Source: Halotia wernerae
GTDB taxonomy: Bacteria; Cyanobacteriota; Cyanobacteriia; Cyanobacteriales; Nostocaceae
Assembly: GCA_034931985.1 (NCBI GenBank)
Contig: JAYGHB010000107.1
Span: forward strand, 1 to 64,000
DNA: 64,000 bases
Reading direction: 5' to 3'
Made by a program: the position numbers and the translations under genes. Numbering within the stretch: position 1 is the first letter of the stretch; every line of letters starts with the position of its first letter. Under the pieces are notes generated by a model. That model worked only from the letters and a program-made list of their open reading frames with translations. It was not told where the DNA came from and ran no database searches. Positions 1-8,538 of this stretch are shown one piece after another.

Positions 1-517
1 TATGGAATTCTCTGTCTGCCAACACCACAACACGACATTTTCTCAACAACTTTATTCTCTGTTGGGTTTTTAAATTGCTGTTTCCCACATGATTTAATGT
101 TTCCCAATACAGTGGTAAGGCATGAGTACCCCATACCAACGTCACCATAAATATATTTCGCCCTTTCCACTGAGTTCTATCCAGTGCTACTATCCAATAA
201 CCATATCTTTGATGCTTTCTCTTGTCAAAATAACGCCGCTGCTCTCGATTCAGTTTATGTCCTTTTAAAGATTGTCTAATCCAATATTTTATCAGTGGCA
301 ACCACAATAGTTTTATGCAGAGTTTACCTACAACTAAAAATCTTTGTAGATTGCGTTTGCGACTTTCATATGTAATTGCTTGCGGAAATAAGCTGGCCAA
401 TGTTGAGAGTTTCACTTGTCGATGAGATTGTATCAATAACAACAATATTTCCAGTGTTAGGTACTGCTGTTCACTCAAATGTTTTCGGAAGATAGTTTGA
501 TATGATTGTGGCAACAT
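1..517 (-). CDS. Transposase, N-terminal part (runs off window)
   Basis: On the minus strand an open frame starts at ATG 517 (MLPQSYQTIF) and stays open to the window edge, giving 172 codons of a larger protein. It contains ALDRTQWK followed about 50 residues later by VVLADREF, the spacing and look of the first two acidic residues of a DDE transposase of the IS4/IS701 type. The rest of the catalytic core lies outside the window. Just beyond the start is a small GGGGG/CCCCC inverted repeat, and the IS end should lie near 520-570. Immediately beyond that lies a 5'-truncated aldo/keto reductase remnant, so this element probably inserted into or deleted that gene. Family assignment is from motif shape only. 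Confidence 0.7.
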   Translation of the reverse strand, partial: MLPQSYQTIFRKHLSEQQYLTLEILLLLIQSHRQVKLSTLASLFPQAITYESRKRNLQRFLVVGKLCIKLLWLPLIKYWIRQSLKGHKLNREQRRYFDKRKHQRYGYWIVALDRTQWKGRNIFMVTLVWGTHALPLYWETLNHVGNSNLKTQQRIKLLRKCRVVVLADREFH

Positions 518-620
518 TTATTTTTTCGTTGGGGGTCTATTTCCCCCTTTTTTTTTACCACTTTATTTTCTCAAATTATTGCTAAGTCTCATCTTGACCT
601 GCCTTGTCACCCGTTAAGCT

Positions 621-883
621 CAATTTGTGGCTCTGCAAGTTGAGTATAATTTGATTCAAAGAACCCCAGAAAGAGATCTGTTGCCAATGGCTAAAGCCTT
701 TGATTTGGCAGTAACACCGTGGTCGCTCTGGGTGGTGGTGTGCTAACAAGCAAATACAACAAACCTCTTCAAGAAAACAGTGAACAAGGGCGACTTGCAA
801 ATGCCGCAGCCGGCAGTATTTCCTAAAAAAGTTTAGCGATCACAGATGTTGTTAATCAAGTGGCCGCAAACAGGGAGATATGA
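621..883 (+). pseudogene. Aldo/keto reductase remnant, 5' truncated and frameshifted
   Basis: Read from 621 the plus strand gives QFVALQVEYNLIQRTPERDL and then AFDLAVTPWSL, a recognisable C-terminal half of an aldo/keto reductase. A one-base loss near 735 shifts the frame; in the next frame GGGVLTSKYN continues the same protein. Further on, after another shift, SLAITDVVNQVAANREI matches the family end before a TGA at 881. The N-terminal half with the catalytic residues is absent, and the preceding DNA is the edge of an insertion sequence. This is a dead gene. It differs from the intact aldo/keto reductase at 3109-4128, which belongs to another subgroup. The stretch 884-1141 holds nothing I can assign. 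Confidence 0.75.
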
Positions 884-1141
884 GTAGTTTTAGTTAACTA
901 TTTTTATTCAGTTTTCAGCCCCATAATTTCTTGCAAAGTGACATGATCCGCGATCGCCTGTTTGGTGGCACATAATAATACCAGAGACAACCACCGCATC
1001 TAAAAAAGCTAATGCCAGATTTGCGAATAACGAGCCAGATAGTAATTCATTAATCCTTGAATTCCATCTGTCGGTAGAGAGTTTCGGACATTATGCCACT
1101 ATCTGTAGACTTATAGTATTGACTCAAATTTAGGTAGAAGT

Positions 1142-1705
1142 ATGAGCGACAATCAAGATTTATCACGTCTGTACCCCACCCGCATTGATATTGCAGCAGA
1201 AGCGCGATCAAAAATCGTGACAATTCTCAATCAGTCTCTAGCAGCAACTTTGGATCTCAAAACCCAGACAAAGCAAGCACACTGGAACGTCAAAGGCACT
1301 GATTTCTTTCAGTTGCATGAATTGTTTGATGAAATGGCTGGTGAATTAGAAGAATATGTCGATATGGTCGCCGAACGCGTCACCGCTTTGGGTGGATATG
1401 CTTTTGGAACTGCTCGCTTGGCTGCTGCCAATTCTATATTGCCAGAATATCCTCTAGATATTTTAGCAGGCATGGATCACGTCACAGCTTTGGCAGATCG
1501 CTATGCAGCTTATGCAAAACATATCAGAGAAGCGATCAACAAAACTAACGATTTAGGCGATGCTGATACCGCTGACCTTTACACCGAAGTTTCTCGCACC
1601 ATTGACAAAAGACTTTGGTTCTTAGAGGCTCATCTACAAGTACTAGAAATCAAGGCGAATGGTGCAGCAGCTACTACAACTAAAAAAACAGCTGCTGTTA
1701 AATAA
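1142..1705 (+). CDS. dps: Dps-family ferritin-like protein
   Basis: This 187-residue protein is a Dps (DNA-binding protein from starved cells) homologue, a mini-ferritin that oxidises and stores iron with peroxide and protects DNA. The family core is clear: KQAHWNVKG at about 44-52, then LHELFDEMAGELEEYVD at about 58-74, which supply the His, Asp and Glu ligands of the inter-subunit ferroxidase site. The C-terminus is an Ala/Thr/Lys-rich tail, which may touch DNA. The length is normal for cyanobacterial Dps proteins with N- and C-terminal extensions. Nostoc species have several Dps paralogues and I cannot tell which this is. The gene stands alone and ends in a hairpin near 1752. Confidence 0.93.
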   Translation: MSDNQDLSRLYPTRIDIAAEARSKIVTILNQSLAATLDLKTQTKQAHWNVKGTDFFQLHELFDEMAGELEEYVDMVAERVTALGGYAFGTARLAAANSILPEYPLDILAGMDHVTALADRYAAYAKHIREAINKTNDLGDADTADLYTEVSRTIDKRLWFLEAHLQVLEIKANGAAATTTKKTAAVK

Positions 1706-1751
1706 GTAAGTTTCAGAAACGCAGATTTTATCAAACCTCATAGTATCTTTT

Positions 1752-1785
1752 TGGTAAGTACGTCACTTTTAAGTGCGTACTTTTC
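1752..1785 (+). terminator. Hairpin terminator after dps
   Basis: About 50 bases after the dps stop, AAGTACG-tCACTT and AAGTGCGTACTT form a nearly perfect stem with one bulged base and a short loop. TTTTCATTTA follows. This fits a rho-independent terminator for dps. Confidence 0.6.
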
Positions 1786-1831
1786 ATTTATATACATATC
1801 CTTTAGTATTTAAATAGTTCAAAAATAAATT

Positions 1832-2112
1832 TTAGTTTTTAAATACAATGTTGTCTAAATTCATCACTAACGCTCTTTCTTGCATCAGCTCACGAAAAGA
1901 CCTATACCTTTGAGCGCCAGAAAGCCAGTTAGCAAAAAACCAAGCTTCCCACTCTCCATTTTCAAAGACTACTTGGGGATTAAGCAGCAACAACCCTTGA
2001 TTTGAATTACCACCAATTTCTAGAGCAGTTTGTAGATACTCATCTCGTAGGGAGGTAGGATCTTGTTCATCTTCGTAAACAAAATATTCCTCGTCGGGTA
2101 CAGAATTTAATT
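1832..2112 (-). pseudogene. SUKH (SMI1/KNR4) family protein, C-terminal fragment
   Basis: On the minus strand a frame open from about 2112 to the stop at 1832 reads SVPDEEYFVYEDEQDP, then LQTALEIGGNSNQGLLLLNP, then GEWEAWFFANWLSGAQRYRS. This is the typical C-terminal half of the SMI1/KNR4 (SUKH) superfamily. The upstream frame meets a TAA at once and has no start codon or N-terminal half, so about 90 residues of a roughly 180-residue protein remain. SUKH proteins often serve as immunity proteins against polymorphic or contact-dependent toxins, or sit alone as scavenged antitoxins. No toxin gene is visible nearby. It probably is a decayed gene, though the surviving part is clean of frameshifts. 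Confidence 0.7.
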
Positions 2113-2146
2113 TTGAAAATTAAAACACTCATCCCAAAAGAGGTAA

Positions 2147-2866
2147 ATGATGTCTAAAAATACAATTAACCACCTAATTCATGATAGAAACGCCCGTGGT
2201 CATGTTCAAATCGGCTGGCTTGACAGCTACCATACATTTTCCTTTGGTAGTTTTTACGATCCTAACCGCATGGGATTTCGGACGCTACGAGTAATTAATG
2301 AAGACCGCATTGCTCCTGGTGCTGGATTTCCTACCCACAATCATCGTGACATGGAAATTCTCACTTATGTTTTAGAAGGTGCAGTAGAGCATAAAGATAG
2401 TTTGGGTACAGGGTCAGTAATTCGTCCCGGTGATGCTCAGATTATGAGTGCTGGTACTGGAATCGCCCATAGCGAATTTAATCCTTCTGCAACTGAGCCA
2501 CTTCATTTACTACAAATCTGGATTCTACCTGATGAACAAGGATTAGCCCCAAGATATGAACAAAAAGCTTTTCCTTTAGAAGAAAAGCGTGGCAAACTAC
2601 GCTTAATTGCTGCTAAAAATGGGCGAGATGGTGCTGTGACAATTCACCAAGATGTTGATTTATACACATCTGTTTTAGATGATGGCGATGTTGTCAATTA
2701 TCACGTCAAACCTCATCGCTATGCTTGGTTACAAATAGCTCAAGGTATAGCAATCTTGAATGGTGAAGAACTCAGAGCAGGTGATGGGGTACAAATTAGC
2801 GGTGAAGAACAACTCGAAATTAGTACCAATATTGGCACAGAAATCTTGCTTTTTGACTTGGGTTAA
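2147..2866 (+). CDS. Pirin family protein (quercetin dioxygenase-like)
   Basis: This 239-residue protein is a bicupin of the pirin family, close to E. coli YhhW. The N-terminal cupin carries the metal ligands: PTHNHRDMEILTYVLEGAVEHKDS (two His, then Glu and His) at about 62-85, followed by GSVIRPGDAQIMSAGTGIAHSE. The C-terminal half is the degenerate second cupin. Some members open the ring of quercetin; the physiological role in cyanobacteria is unknown. AGAGG lies 7-8 bases before the tandem ATGATG, so the start may be 2147 or 2150. It is a single gene; a Nostoc palindromic repeat follows it. Confidence 0.93.
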   Translation: MMSKNTINHLIHDRNARGHVQIGWLDSYHTFSFGSFYDPNRMGFRTLRVINEDRIAPGAGFPTHNHRDMEILTYVLEGAVEHKDSLGTGSVIRPGDAQIMSAGTGIAHSEFNPSATEPLHLLQIWILPDEQGLAPRYEQKAFPLEEKRGKLRLIAAKNGRDGAVTIHQDVDLYTSVLDDGDVVNYHVKPHRYAWLQIAQGIAILNGEELRAGDGVQISGEEQLEISTNIGTEILLFDLG

Positions 2867-2917
2867 TATTGTGATAGTAGTAGTGGCGTGACAAAACTAA
2901 ATTGATGTAAAAAAAAC

Positions 2918-2991
2918 TGTAGGTTGGGTCGAAGAATGAGACCCAACACGGGTCAGGATGTTGGGTTTTGCTTTGCTCAACCCAACCTACA
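2918..2991. repeat. Interspersed palindromic repeat (TGTAGGTTGGGT family)
   Basis: TGTAGGTTGGGT at 2918-2929 is the exact reverse complement of ACCCAACCTACA at 2980-2991, with further pairing inside (ACCCAACA against TGTTGGGT-like segments). A related copy lies at 31168-31246. It is a common cyanobacterial intergenic repeat and may act as a transcript end for the pirin gene. Confidence 0.75.
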
Positions 2992-3108
2992 CTTAACGCA
3001 CTCTTAGCACCATCCTAGATTTGCTAAAACAGTGCATTAATCAAATCCATCTCATCGGCGTTTATCGGCGGTTAATTTCATCCAACTACTACATGAAAGC
3101 TGATGATT

Positions 3109-4128
3109 TTATCGCCGATATTCGTCGCCACAATCGCCGATTATCTGATATAAATCCCGTGACTGGCGAGATATCGCATCTATGCGATCGCTATCCTCAG
3201 CATCTAGACTAAAACTAAATACCTTGGCGTTATCTTCGATATGTTCAGATACACCAAGTCTGGCGCCAACTATCACACCCCCCACCGTTGGCTGATCTAA
3301 AATGTAACGTACTGCAACATTGGAAATGCTTACTCCATGTTTATCAGCAATTTGTTTCAGGGTAGAAAGCAACTCTTGAAATAATTGCCAACCACCCCAA
3401 GCATCAATTATATTTTTATATTTCTTCAAGCTCGTGGTAGCTAAATCCAATCCTCGTGGTTCTGATTTATCCAAATACTTTTCTGATAGCAAACCACCGC
3501 AAACTGTGCCATAAGTAAATAATTTTATGTCGTGCTGTTGACAAAACTGCACCATATTCAATTGGGGACGACGATCAACCAGAGAAAATTGTACTTGGTT
3601 AGAAACAATTTTAATGCCTGCTTCGATAATAATTTTGAGGTGTTCTGTATCAAAGTTAGTTAAAGCTAAATGCTTAATTTTTCCCTCAGTTTGCAACTCT
3701 GTCATGTACTTGAGGGCAACTAAGTAGTTTTTATCTTGATATTCCCACCAGTGGAATTGCATTAAATCTAAAGATTCAACAGCCATTCTCCTCAGGGAAA
3801 TATCAATATTTTCTTCGACCAGTTTTTTCGTCATTTTACCAGGACGAGGTACCCATTTTGTAAAGGCTTGCACATTAGCTAAAGCCTCTTGTCCACGCTT
3901 AGCAATCATTTGACGGCGAAATTCCCCAATAAAATCTTCAGCGGGGCCATAATGGTCTGCTAAATCCCAAGTGGTAAAACCTGCATCCACATACTTAAAC
4001 ATAGTTTGAATAGCAGCTTGTGGATTGATGCGTCCGTGTCCACCAGACACTTGCCACATACCATTTAATATCCGACAAATATTTAAATCAGGAGTGAATT
4101 GAAGACGGCTTTCTGCTGGTAAATTCAT
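3109..4128 (-). CDS. Aldo/keto reductase
   Basis: A 339-residue (beta/alpha)8 NADPH-dependent aldo/keto reductase. It opens with the usual strand LQFTPDLNICRILNGMWQVSG and has the catalytic Asp and Tyr in TTWDLADHYGPAEDFIGE (about 52-69). The His of the tetrad is in LMQFHWWEYQDK. The end, VGGVIVGARLGVSEHIEDN, is the cofactor-phosphate binding region. The substrate is unknown. The gene is monocistronic, with a heptamer repeat upstream of its start and a c6-type cytochrome gene further on, read in the same direction. The last residues overlap plus-strand sequence that resembles no gene. Confidence 0.93.
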   Translation of the reverse strand: MNLPAESRLQFTPDLNICRILNGMWQVSGGHGRINPQAAIQTMFKYVDAGFTTWDLADHYGPAEDFIGEFRRQMIAKRGQEALANVQAFTKWVPRPGKMTKKLVEENIDISLRRMAVESLDLMQFHWWEYQDKNYLVALKYMTELQTEGKIKHLALTNFDTEHLKIIIEAGIKIVSNQVQFSLVDRRPQLNMVQFCQQHDIKLFTYGTVCGGLLSEKYLDKSEPRGLDLATTSLKKYKNIIDAWGGWQLFQELLSTLKQIADKHGVSISNVAVRYILDQPTVGGVIVGARLGVSEHIEDNAKVFSFSLDAEDSDRIDAISRQSRDLYQIIGDCGDEYRR

Positions 4129-4150
4129 TGTAAAAATTATCAGTTATTTA

Positions 4151-4180
4151 TAGGGCATAGGGCATGGGACATGGGACATA
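4151..4180. repeat. Heptamer tandem repeat
   Basis: TAGGGCA TAGGGCA TGGGACA TGGGACA is four slightly diverged 7-base units, a short tandemly repeated repetitive sequence of the kind scattered through heterocystous cyanobacterial genomes. Confidence 0.7.
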
Positions 4181-4284
4181 GAAAAACAAGGTTAAATTTA
4201 ATTATTCCCAATCACTTAAAGTCTAAAACTTAAGTTAAGTAAAGATGGTAACTGAAAATTACCAACTCTTAACTGTTAACTGCT

Positions 4285-4620
4285 TTAATGCCAACCTGTT
4301 TCAGCTTGTTCGAGAACATAAGCAGCGACAGATTGAATTTGCTCTTTAGTGAGGCGGTCTTTGTAGGCTGACATATTATTTTTACCATTGATGACAATAG
4401 ATGCGATCGCCTCTATTGAATCCATGCCATATCTCTTGAGTGCTGGCTTTTTCAAGTTTTTACCCCGCCTAATAATATTACTACCGTTGATATGGCAACC
4501 AGCGCAATGTACGCTAAATATTTGTGCGCCGTCGGTTGTTTCAGCTGCGATCGCAGGTAAAGTAAAACTACTTGTTAGCAAGAATAGCGTTAGTAATACT
4601 AAGGGTATGAGTTTTTTCAC
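4285..4620 (-). CDS. Cytochrome c6-type protein
   Basis: This 111-residue precursor begins with a signal peptide (MKKLIPLVLLTLFLLTSSF, ending AIAA at about 26) and gives a mature protein of about 85 residues. CAGCH (about 39-43) binds haem c covalently, and NMSAYKDRLT supplies the axial Met. It therefore is a small soluble lumenal or periplasmic electron carrier of the cytochrome c6 family, which passes electrons from cytochrome b6f to photosystem I or to cytochrome oxidase. The NNMSAY context rather than GAMPAF suggests one of the c6-like paralogues (c6B/c6C) rather than canonical PetJ, so I leave the symbol empty. A small conserved gene lies upstream in the same direction. Confidence 0.85.
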   Translation of the reverse strand: MKKLIPLVLLTLFLLTSSFTLPAIAAETTDGAQIFSVHCAGCHINGSNIIRRGKNLKKPALKRYGMDSIEAIASIVINGKNNMSAYKDRLTKEQIQSVAAYVLEQAETGWH

Positions 4621-4657
4621 TCAGCTGCTCCTAATCCTAAAAGTGTCAGAGTTAATA

Positions 4658-4882
4658 CTACAAGGATTCAAAGTCAGCTGTAAATCCCATAAAATTTACA
4701 CAATCTTCCTGAAAAGCTTCAGCATCGCTGACATCCTCTATTTTGTATGCCATAATCCGCGTTCCGTCGGGCATTTTCTTAGAACCAATCAATTCACCTT
4801 GATACTTATCTGTCATTGTCTTAAATTCAATTGCATAACGCTTCCAGGCATCACCTGAACAAGTAATATTCACCCGCCACAT
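4658..4882 (-). CDS. Small hypothetical protein (74 aa)
   Basis: I do not recognise this family by function. The 74 residues (MWRVNITCSGDAWKRYAIEF...) alternate polar and hydrophobic residues like a small beta-alpha-beta domain, with Cys at 8 and near residue 61, and an acidic C-terminal half. It lies 37 bases upstream of the c6-type cytochrome gene in the same direction, so the two could be co-transcribed. The amino-acid composition looks like a real protein and no better frame overlaps it. Confidence 0.6.
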   Translation of the reverse strand: MWRVNITCSGDAWKRYAIEFKTMTDKYQGELIGSKKMPDGTRIMAYKIEDVSDAEAFQEDCVNFMGFTADFESL

Positions 4883-5092
4883 AAATTAATTATCACTTAC
4901 TACCAACCAATACTTATCATCTCATATAGCAGTCCACTTTGATTTCTGAACTTACTTGTGTAGAGAGGGAACAGAGAATAAGGGATATGAGGTGTACTGA
5001 ATTTTTTCAAAAATCAAACAGGAGTTTTATATAGCGGTTCTCATTTTGCTCTAGTACAGATTTATTTGGCAGTTGCTACAAGTCGGCGGTAG

Positions 5093-5167
5093 TTCCTACC
5101 CTGCGGGTGACGCTCGATAGCGAAGCATTTGCGACGTAGGAGCGTCTGACTCGCTACCGCTGCGGTT
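5093..5167. repeat. Palindromic Nostoc-type interspersed repeat in 4883-5306 gap
   Basis: The gap between 4882 and 5307 carries CGGCGGTAG near 5082-5092 that pairs with CTACCGCTGCGG near 5154-5166, with inner pairs such as GACGCTC against GAGCGTC. It can fold into a long imperfect hairpin. Similar GC-rich palindromes occur at 7520-7573, 14935-14975 and 57252-57315. Nothing else in the gap is assignable. Confidence 0.6.
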
Positions 5168-5306
5168 AATTATTTTTAATGAAACTCAAATCCCCAAATT
5201 TTCTATCTAAAGGAAGTTCCTTATCCAAAAGGCATACGCCATAATATGAAAGTGGCTTTATGTCTAGAAAATTTTATCCAAATTAGCTAAATAGAAAGAG
5301 TTGAAA

Positions 5307-6107
5307 ATGCCTAGTAATATCAAAGAACAAATTCAAACAGACCTACAACAAGTTAAAGAAACTGGACAGTTAAGAACTGAGCGAATTCGTGAAATTGTGA
5401 AAGCCGCAGTTTCTCAGGTAGCTTCAGAGTTTAAAACAGGCTCTGCTGAAATTCGTACCCTTGTAAAGGATGCTGTTTCTGCTGTTATTGAAAACTTACA
5501 AGACAAAGGTACAGAATTAAAAGAAGACGTGACAGCATCAATTGAAGGTGCATTGGAAGGAGTTAATAGCAAAAGACACATGGCTATCGTTGAAACTCAA
5601 GCAGAAGTAAAAAAACTGCAAGCTCAACTCGATAACGAAGAAGAAGAACTCCAGCAAGAAGTTGATGGAATCTTAGCAGAAATTGAAGAAACTGGTAAAG
5701 AAGAAACTGCGGATACTAAAACTGTAATTGAATCTGCTGTTAACAGTGTCAAAAACAGTGAAGAAGTAGCCTTATTAAAGAAACGCTATGCTCAATTACA
5801 AGCGCAGCTAGCTATTGTTAGAGCTAACTTAACTGCACGTTACGGTGGGCGTTCGGAGGAAGTTAAAGATTATCTCGACGAGGCGAAAAACTGGTACGAT
5901 CAAGCTCGTCCGCAAGCCGAAGCCGTAGCTATGCAGGTAGAACAAAAGCGATCGCAGTTAGAAGATAAACTGGGTGAAGCAGGTACCGCTGTAGCTAAAA
6001 AAGAAAGTCAGATCAAACAAACTCTTAGAGAGTTACTGCTTGCGACAGCAGATTTATTCAAAGAAAAAGAACCTGCTGATCAACAAAAAGATCATGCTCA
6101 CAAATAG
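5307..6107 (+). CDS. Long coiled-coil protein, unknown function
   Basis: This soluble protein of 266 residues is almost wholly helical and highly charged. Heptad-like segments such as AEVKKLQAQLDNEEEELQQE (about 100-120) and a second near 150-175 point to coiled coils. Repeats of the kind VKAAVSQVASEFKTG / VKDAVSAVIENLQDK resemble amphipathic apolipoprotein- or LEA-like repeats. There is no signal peptide or membrane segment. I prefer ATG 5307 (MPSNIKEQ) over the in-frame TTG at 5301 because AAAGAG lies 7-10 bases before it. A strong terminator follows. Such proteins are known in Nostoc as stress- or desiccation-related hypotheticals, but this is inference. Confidence 0.75.
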   Translation: MPSNIKEQIQTDLQQVKETGQLRTERIREIVKAAVSQVASEFKTGSAEIRTLVKDAVSAVIENLQDKGTELKEDVTASIEGALEGVNSKRHMAIVETQAEVKKLQAQLDNEEEELQQEVDGILAEIEETGKEETADTKTVIESAVNSVKNSEEVALLKKRYAQLQAQLAIVRANLTARYGGRSEEVKDYLDEAKNWYDQARPQAEAVAMQVEQKRSQLEDKLGEAGTAVAKKESQIKQTLRELLLATADLFKEKEPADQQKDHAHK

Positions 6108-6143
6108 GTCTTTTTTAACTCTCTCAAAACCGAATAACTTTTA

Positions 6144-6188
6144 CCACAGGTATTCTATATCGAGAATACCTGTGGCTTTCTGTTTTTA
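6144..6188 (+). terminator. Rho-independent terminator
   Basis: CCACAGGTATTCT (6144-6156), a 6-base loop, and AGAATACCTGTGG (6163-6175) form a perfect 13-bp stem followed by CTTTCTGTTTTTATT. It lies 37 bases after the coiled-coil gene stop. The TGTGGCTTTCTGTTTTTA part recurs at about 6303-6320, a local duplication in the otherwise empty 6189-6429 gap. Confidence 0.8.
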
Positions 6189-6429
6189 TTTACGCTACGC
6201 GGGTCAGTTGTTTTTGATCTGGTTTAATACTCCATCCCCTTGTGGGTGGTCTTAAAACATCTTTACTAGTAACCACTAGTCAATGACAAAACTCTATACC
6301 CTTGTGGCTTTCTGTTTTTATCTTTCTATCACAAATATGGATATAAAAATAAAAATAGATTGGGGAATACCCAACCTATTTAACTTGATAGAGAAGCTTG
6401 ATGTAAGGTATTTAATCAAGCCTAAAACT

Positions 6430-6621
6430 TTAATAGATACGTTCTTCTCTACTCATCTTTTCTTCATGCTTGGCAATAACCCAGATTGCATGAATACTAC
6501 CGGGAAGCCAACCTAAAAGTGTGAGTAAAACATTAATCACAAAAGTTGGGCCAATTCCAACCGTCAGAAAAACGCCTAAAGGAGGCACTAGTAAACCTAA
6601 AAGAAAACGAACTAATTTCAT
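6430..6621 (-). CDS. Pmp3/YqaE-family small membrane protein
   Basis: A 63-residue protein with two hydrophobic helices (about 3-27 and 30-51). FLLGLLVPPLGVFLTVG, then NVLLTLLGWLPGSIHAIWVI, is the signature of the Pmp3/YqaE (UPF0057) proteolipid family. Members are induced by salt or cold and affect membrane potential. The charged tail (AKHEEKMSREERIY) faces one side of the membrane. The length is normal for the family. Monocistronic. Confidence 0.92.
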   Translation of the reverse strand: MKLVRFLLGLLVPPLGVFLTVGIGPTFVINVLLTLLGWLPGSIHAIWVIAKHEEKMSREERIY

Positions 6622-6744
6622 GATTTTACTACAATGTTTGAACTTTATTTAATGATGTTATTTGAAGGAGAATAAATCATCTGCATTCAGAGATTTATTT
6701 GGGTAGAGACGTGACTTAACTGACGTTTCTACCCGCGCTCATCC

Positions 6745-7146
6745 TTATCTAGAGGGTAGTTCACCTTGGGTATTTACATCCTGGCTACTGTTTAAAGCAG
6801 GGTTCTTTTCAGCAAAGTAATTATTAATGAAGGTGCTAGCGAAAGATAGAATCACGGGACCGAGAATAAAAGCAATAATTCCCCGAACTGCGAATCCAGG
6901 AACTAATACTGATGCTAACCAGAAGCATAAACCGTTGATAACCAACGAAAACGCTCCTAATGTGAGAAAGTTGAGTGGTAGAGAAAGAGTAGAAATAACA
7001 GGCTTAACTGAACCGTTAATCAAGCCAATTACTAAAGCAGCAATTAAAGCAGCTGGAAAGTTAGCAATATTAACGCCTGGTACAACTAGATCAACAATTA
7101 ATAAACTCAGCGCGGTAGCTATGGCTGTTAGAAATGTTCCCAACAT
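6745..7146 (-). CDS. Phage-holin-4/YvlD-type four-helix membrane protein
   Basis: A small integral membrane protein with four hydrophobic segments: AIATALSLLIVDLVVPGV, then ALIAALVIGLINGSVKPVIS, then LGAFSLVINGLCFWLASVLV, then a final IIAFILGPVILSF. The NG-VKPVI motif after helix 2 and a polar C-terminal tail fit the PF04020 (YvlD) family; the function is unknown despite the holin name. I take ATG 7146 (MLGTFLTAIATAL) with AGGGA upstream, giving 133 residues. An in-frame ATG at 7224 would add 26 residues and cannot be excluded. Confidence 0.85.
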   Translation of the reverse strand: MLGTFLTAIATALSLLIVDLVVPGVNIANFPAALIAALVIGLINGSVKPVISTLSLPLNFLTLGAFSLVINGLCFWLASVLVPGFAVRGIIAFILGPVILSFASTFINNYFAEKNPALNSSQDVNTQGELPSR

Positions 7147-7379
7147 TGTTTTTTCCCTAAAAATTACAGATAGGTTTTCTAAGAATCCTTTTCCTATCTT
7201 TAAAAAGATCCTCACTTTTAACATCTCTTACAAGATAGATTTTACTTCTACCATTTGGATGATTATAGAAAAAACTTATCTATAGCAATTCTTATGACAG
7301 CAGTTGGCATTTTCATGAATCACATGTAGAAACGTTACACATAAAGTCTCTAATACCAATTCTATGTGAGACTGCACAT

Positions 7380-7573
7380 AACGCCCGCAGGCTAGAAGCC
7401 TGGGGCTAAAGAAACAAAGCCTGCACAAGCAGGCTAATTCTATGCAGCTTCATATAAAAACGGTATAAAGGGTTTAGGGTTTTATTTATCCCCTCTGATC
7501 TGATTAGGTTTTACTAGCGATGCCTTCTCTGCGAGAGGCTTCGCCAACGGCAACCCCAAGGGGGAACGCGTCA
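7380..7573. repeat. Interspersed repeats in 7225-7671 gap
   Basis: The gap before the methyltransferase carries AGCCTGGGGCTAAAG..AGCCTGCACAAGCAGGCT near 7391-7436 (AGCCTGCnnnnGCAGGCT is a perfect short palindrome) and a GC-rich unit at 7520-7573 (CTCTGCGAGAGGCTTCGCC..CCCCAAGGGGG) of the kind repeated across Nostoc genomes. I see no gene here. Confidence 0.55.
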
Positions 7574-7671
7574 GAATTGCAAAGAAATATCACAATCATC
7601 TAGCTCATCAATGATTTCAACTATTATCCCAGCAGTCGCAACATAAAACCTACTTTATTCCTCATTCCTCA

Positions 7672-8538
7672 ATGCTCAACCCGAAATCAATCAATATTCC
7701 GAAACCAACTCGCTACCAAAATGCAGCGATAGATTATTACATGGGACTGACAAATTCGTCCTATCTCCATTACGGGTATTGGGAACCACTGCCTACTCAG
7801 GGTGAAGAATTAACTCTAACTCGCCTGCGCGTGGCTCAGGAAGCATATACAGCTAAACTTTTGAGCTTTATTCCAGAAAAAATAAAAACTGTGCTTGATG
7901 TCGGCTGTGGTATTGGTGGTAACGCAGTATATTTGTGCGATCGCGGTTTCATTGTTGAGGGATTAGCACCTGATGTACTTCAGCAAGAGAGGTTTGTTAA
8001 AAATACCAATGGTCAAGTACCTTTCTACTTAACGAGATTTGAAGATTTTCACACCTTAAACTCTTACGACCTGATCTTATTGAGCGAAAGCAGCCAATAT
8101 ATTGCATCTTTTGATTTAGCTCAAGGTGCGGCTCGTTTATTGGGTAGTGGTGGCTACCTGCTGCTTGCAGACATGATGCGTTTTGATGCCGAATACCGAG
8201 AAGGTATTTTTTCTAATTGTCATGTCGCCAGTGAACTCCAGGCGGCGTTGTCACAGTCTGGATTCCAGTTAATCAAGACTGAAGACATTTCAACCCATAT
8301 TGCGCCAACGATTGACTTGTGTGTTGATAACTTCCGTACTTTTGGGCTAACAACGGTTAAATATATTGCTGATGTTGTGGCGATCGCCTTCCCACCGTTA
8401 TACGCACTCGGTCGTTGGGCATTTAAGCGCTGGCTGGAAAAGTCGATTGTCGAGGGGTTAGCAGCACGCGCTATTTTTGAGAGTCATCTGTGTTATTCCA
8501 TCCAACTCTGGCAGTTATCAAAAATTAGCTGGGACTAG
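7672..8538 (+). CDS. Class I SAM-dependent methyltransferase
   Basis: This 288-residue protein has the Rossmann-fold methyltransferase core. Motif I is VLDVGCGIGGNAVYLCDRG (about 83-101), which binds S-adenosylmethionine, followed by EGLAPD (motif II region) and the strand YDLILLSESSQYI (motif IV region). The N-terminal part, IDYYMGLTNSSYLHYGYWEP, resembles small-molecule methyltransferases of the UbiE or tocopherol type. The substrate cannot be told. It is monocistronic and ends 108 bases before the convergent response regulator gene of the scytonemin region; I see no proof of a link to scytonemin. Confidence 0.88.
   Translation: MLNPKSINIPKPTRYQNAAIDYYMGLTNSSYLHYGYWEPLPTQGEELTLTRLRVAQEAYTAKLLSFIPEKIKTVLDVGCGIGGNAVYLCDRGFIVEGLAPDVLQQERFVKNTNGQVPFYLTRFEDFHTLNSYDLILLSESSQYIASFDLAQGAARLLGSGGYLLLADMMRFDAEYREGIFSNCHVASELQAALSQSGFQLIKTEDISTHIAPTIDLCVDNFRTFGLTTVKYIADVVAIAFPPLYALGRWAFKRWLEKSIVEGLAARAIFESHLCYSIQLWQLSKISWD

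Noticed and set aside
582..800. 72-residue open frame on the minus strand
   Set aside because: It lies opposite the aldo/keto reductase remnant, whose plus-strand frame is recognisable; the minus frame has no gene-like features.
4388..4858. 156-residue plus-strand frame
   Set aside because: It is antisense to the c6-type cytochrome and its small neighbour, both of which have clear protein features.
6827..7285. 152-residue plus-strand frame
   Set aside because: Antisense shadow of the four-helix membrane protein; Lys/Asn-rich composition typical of antisense frames.
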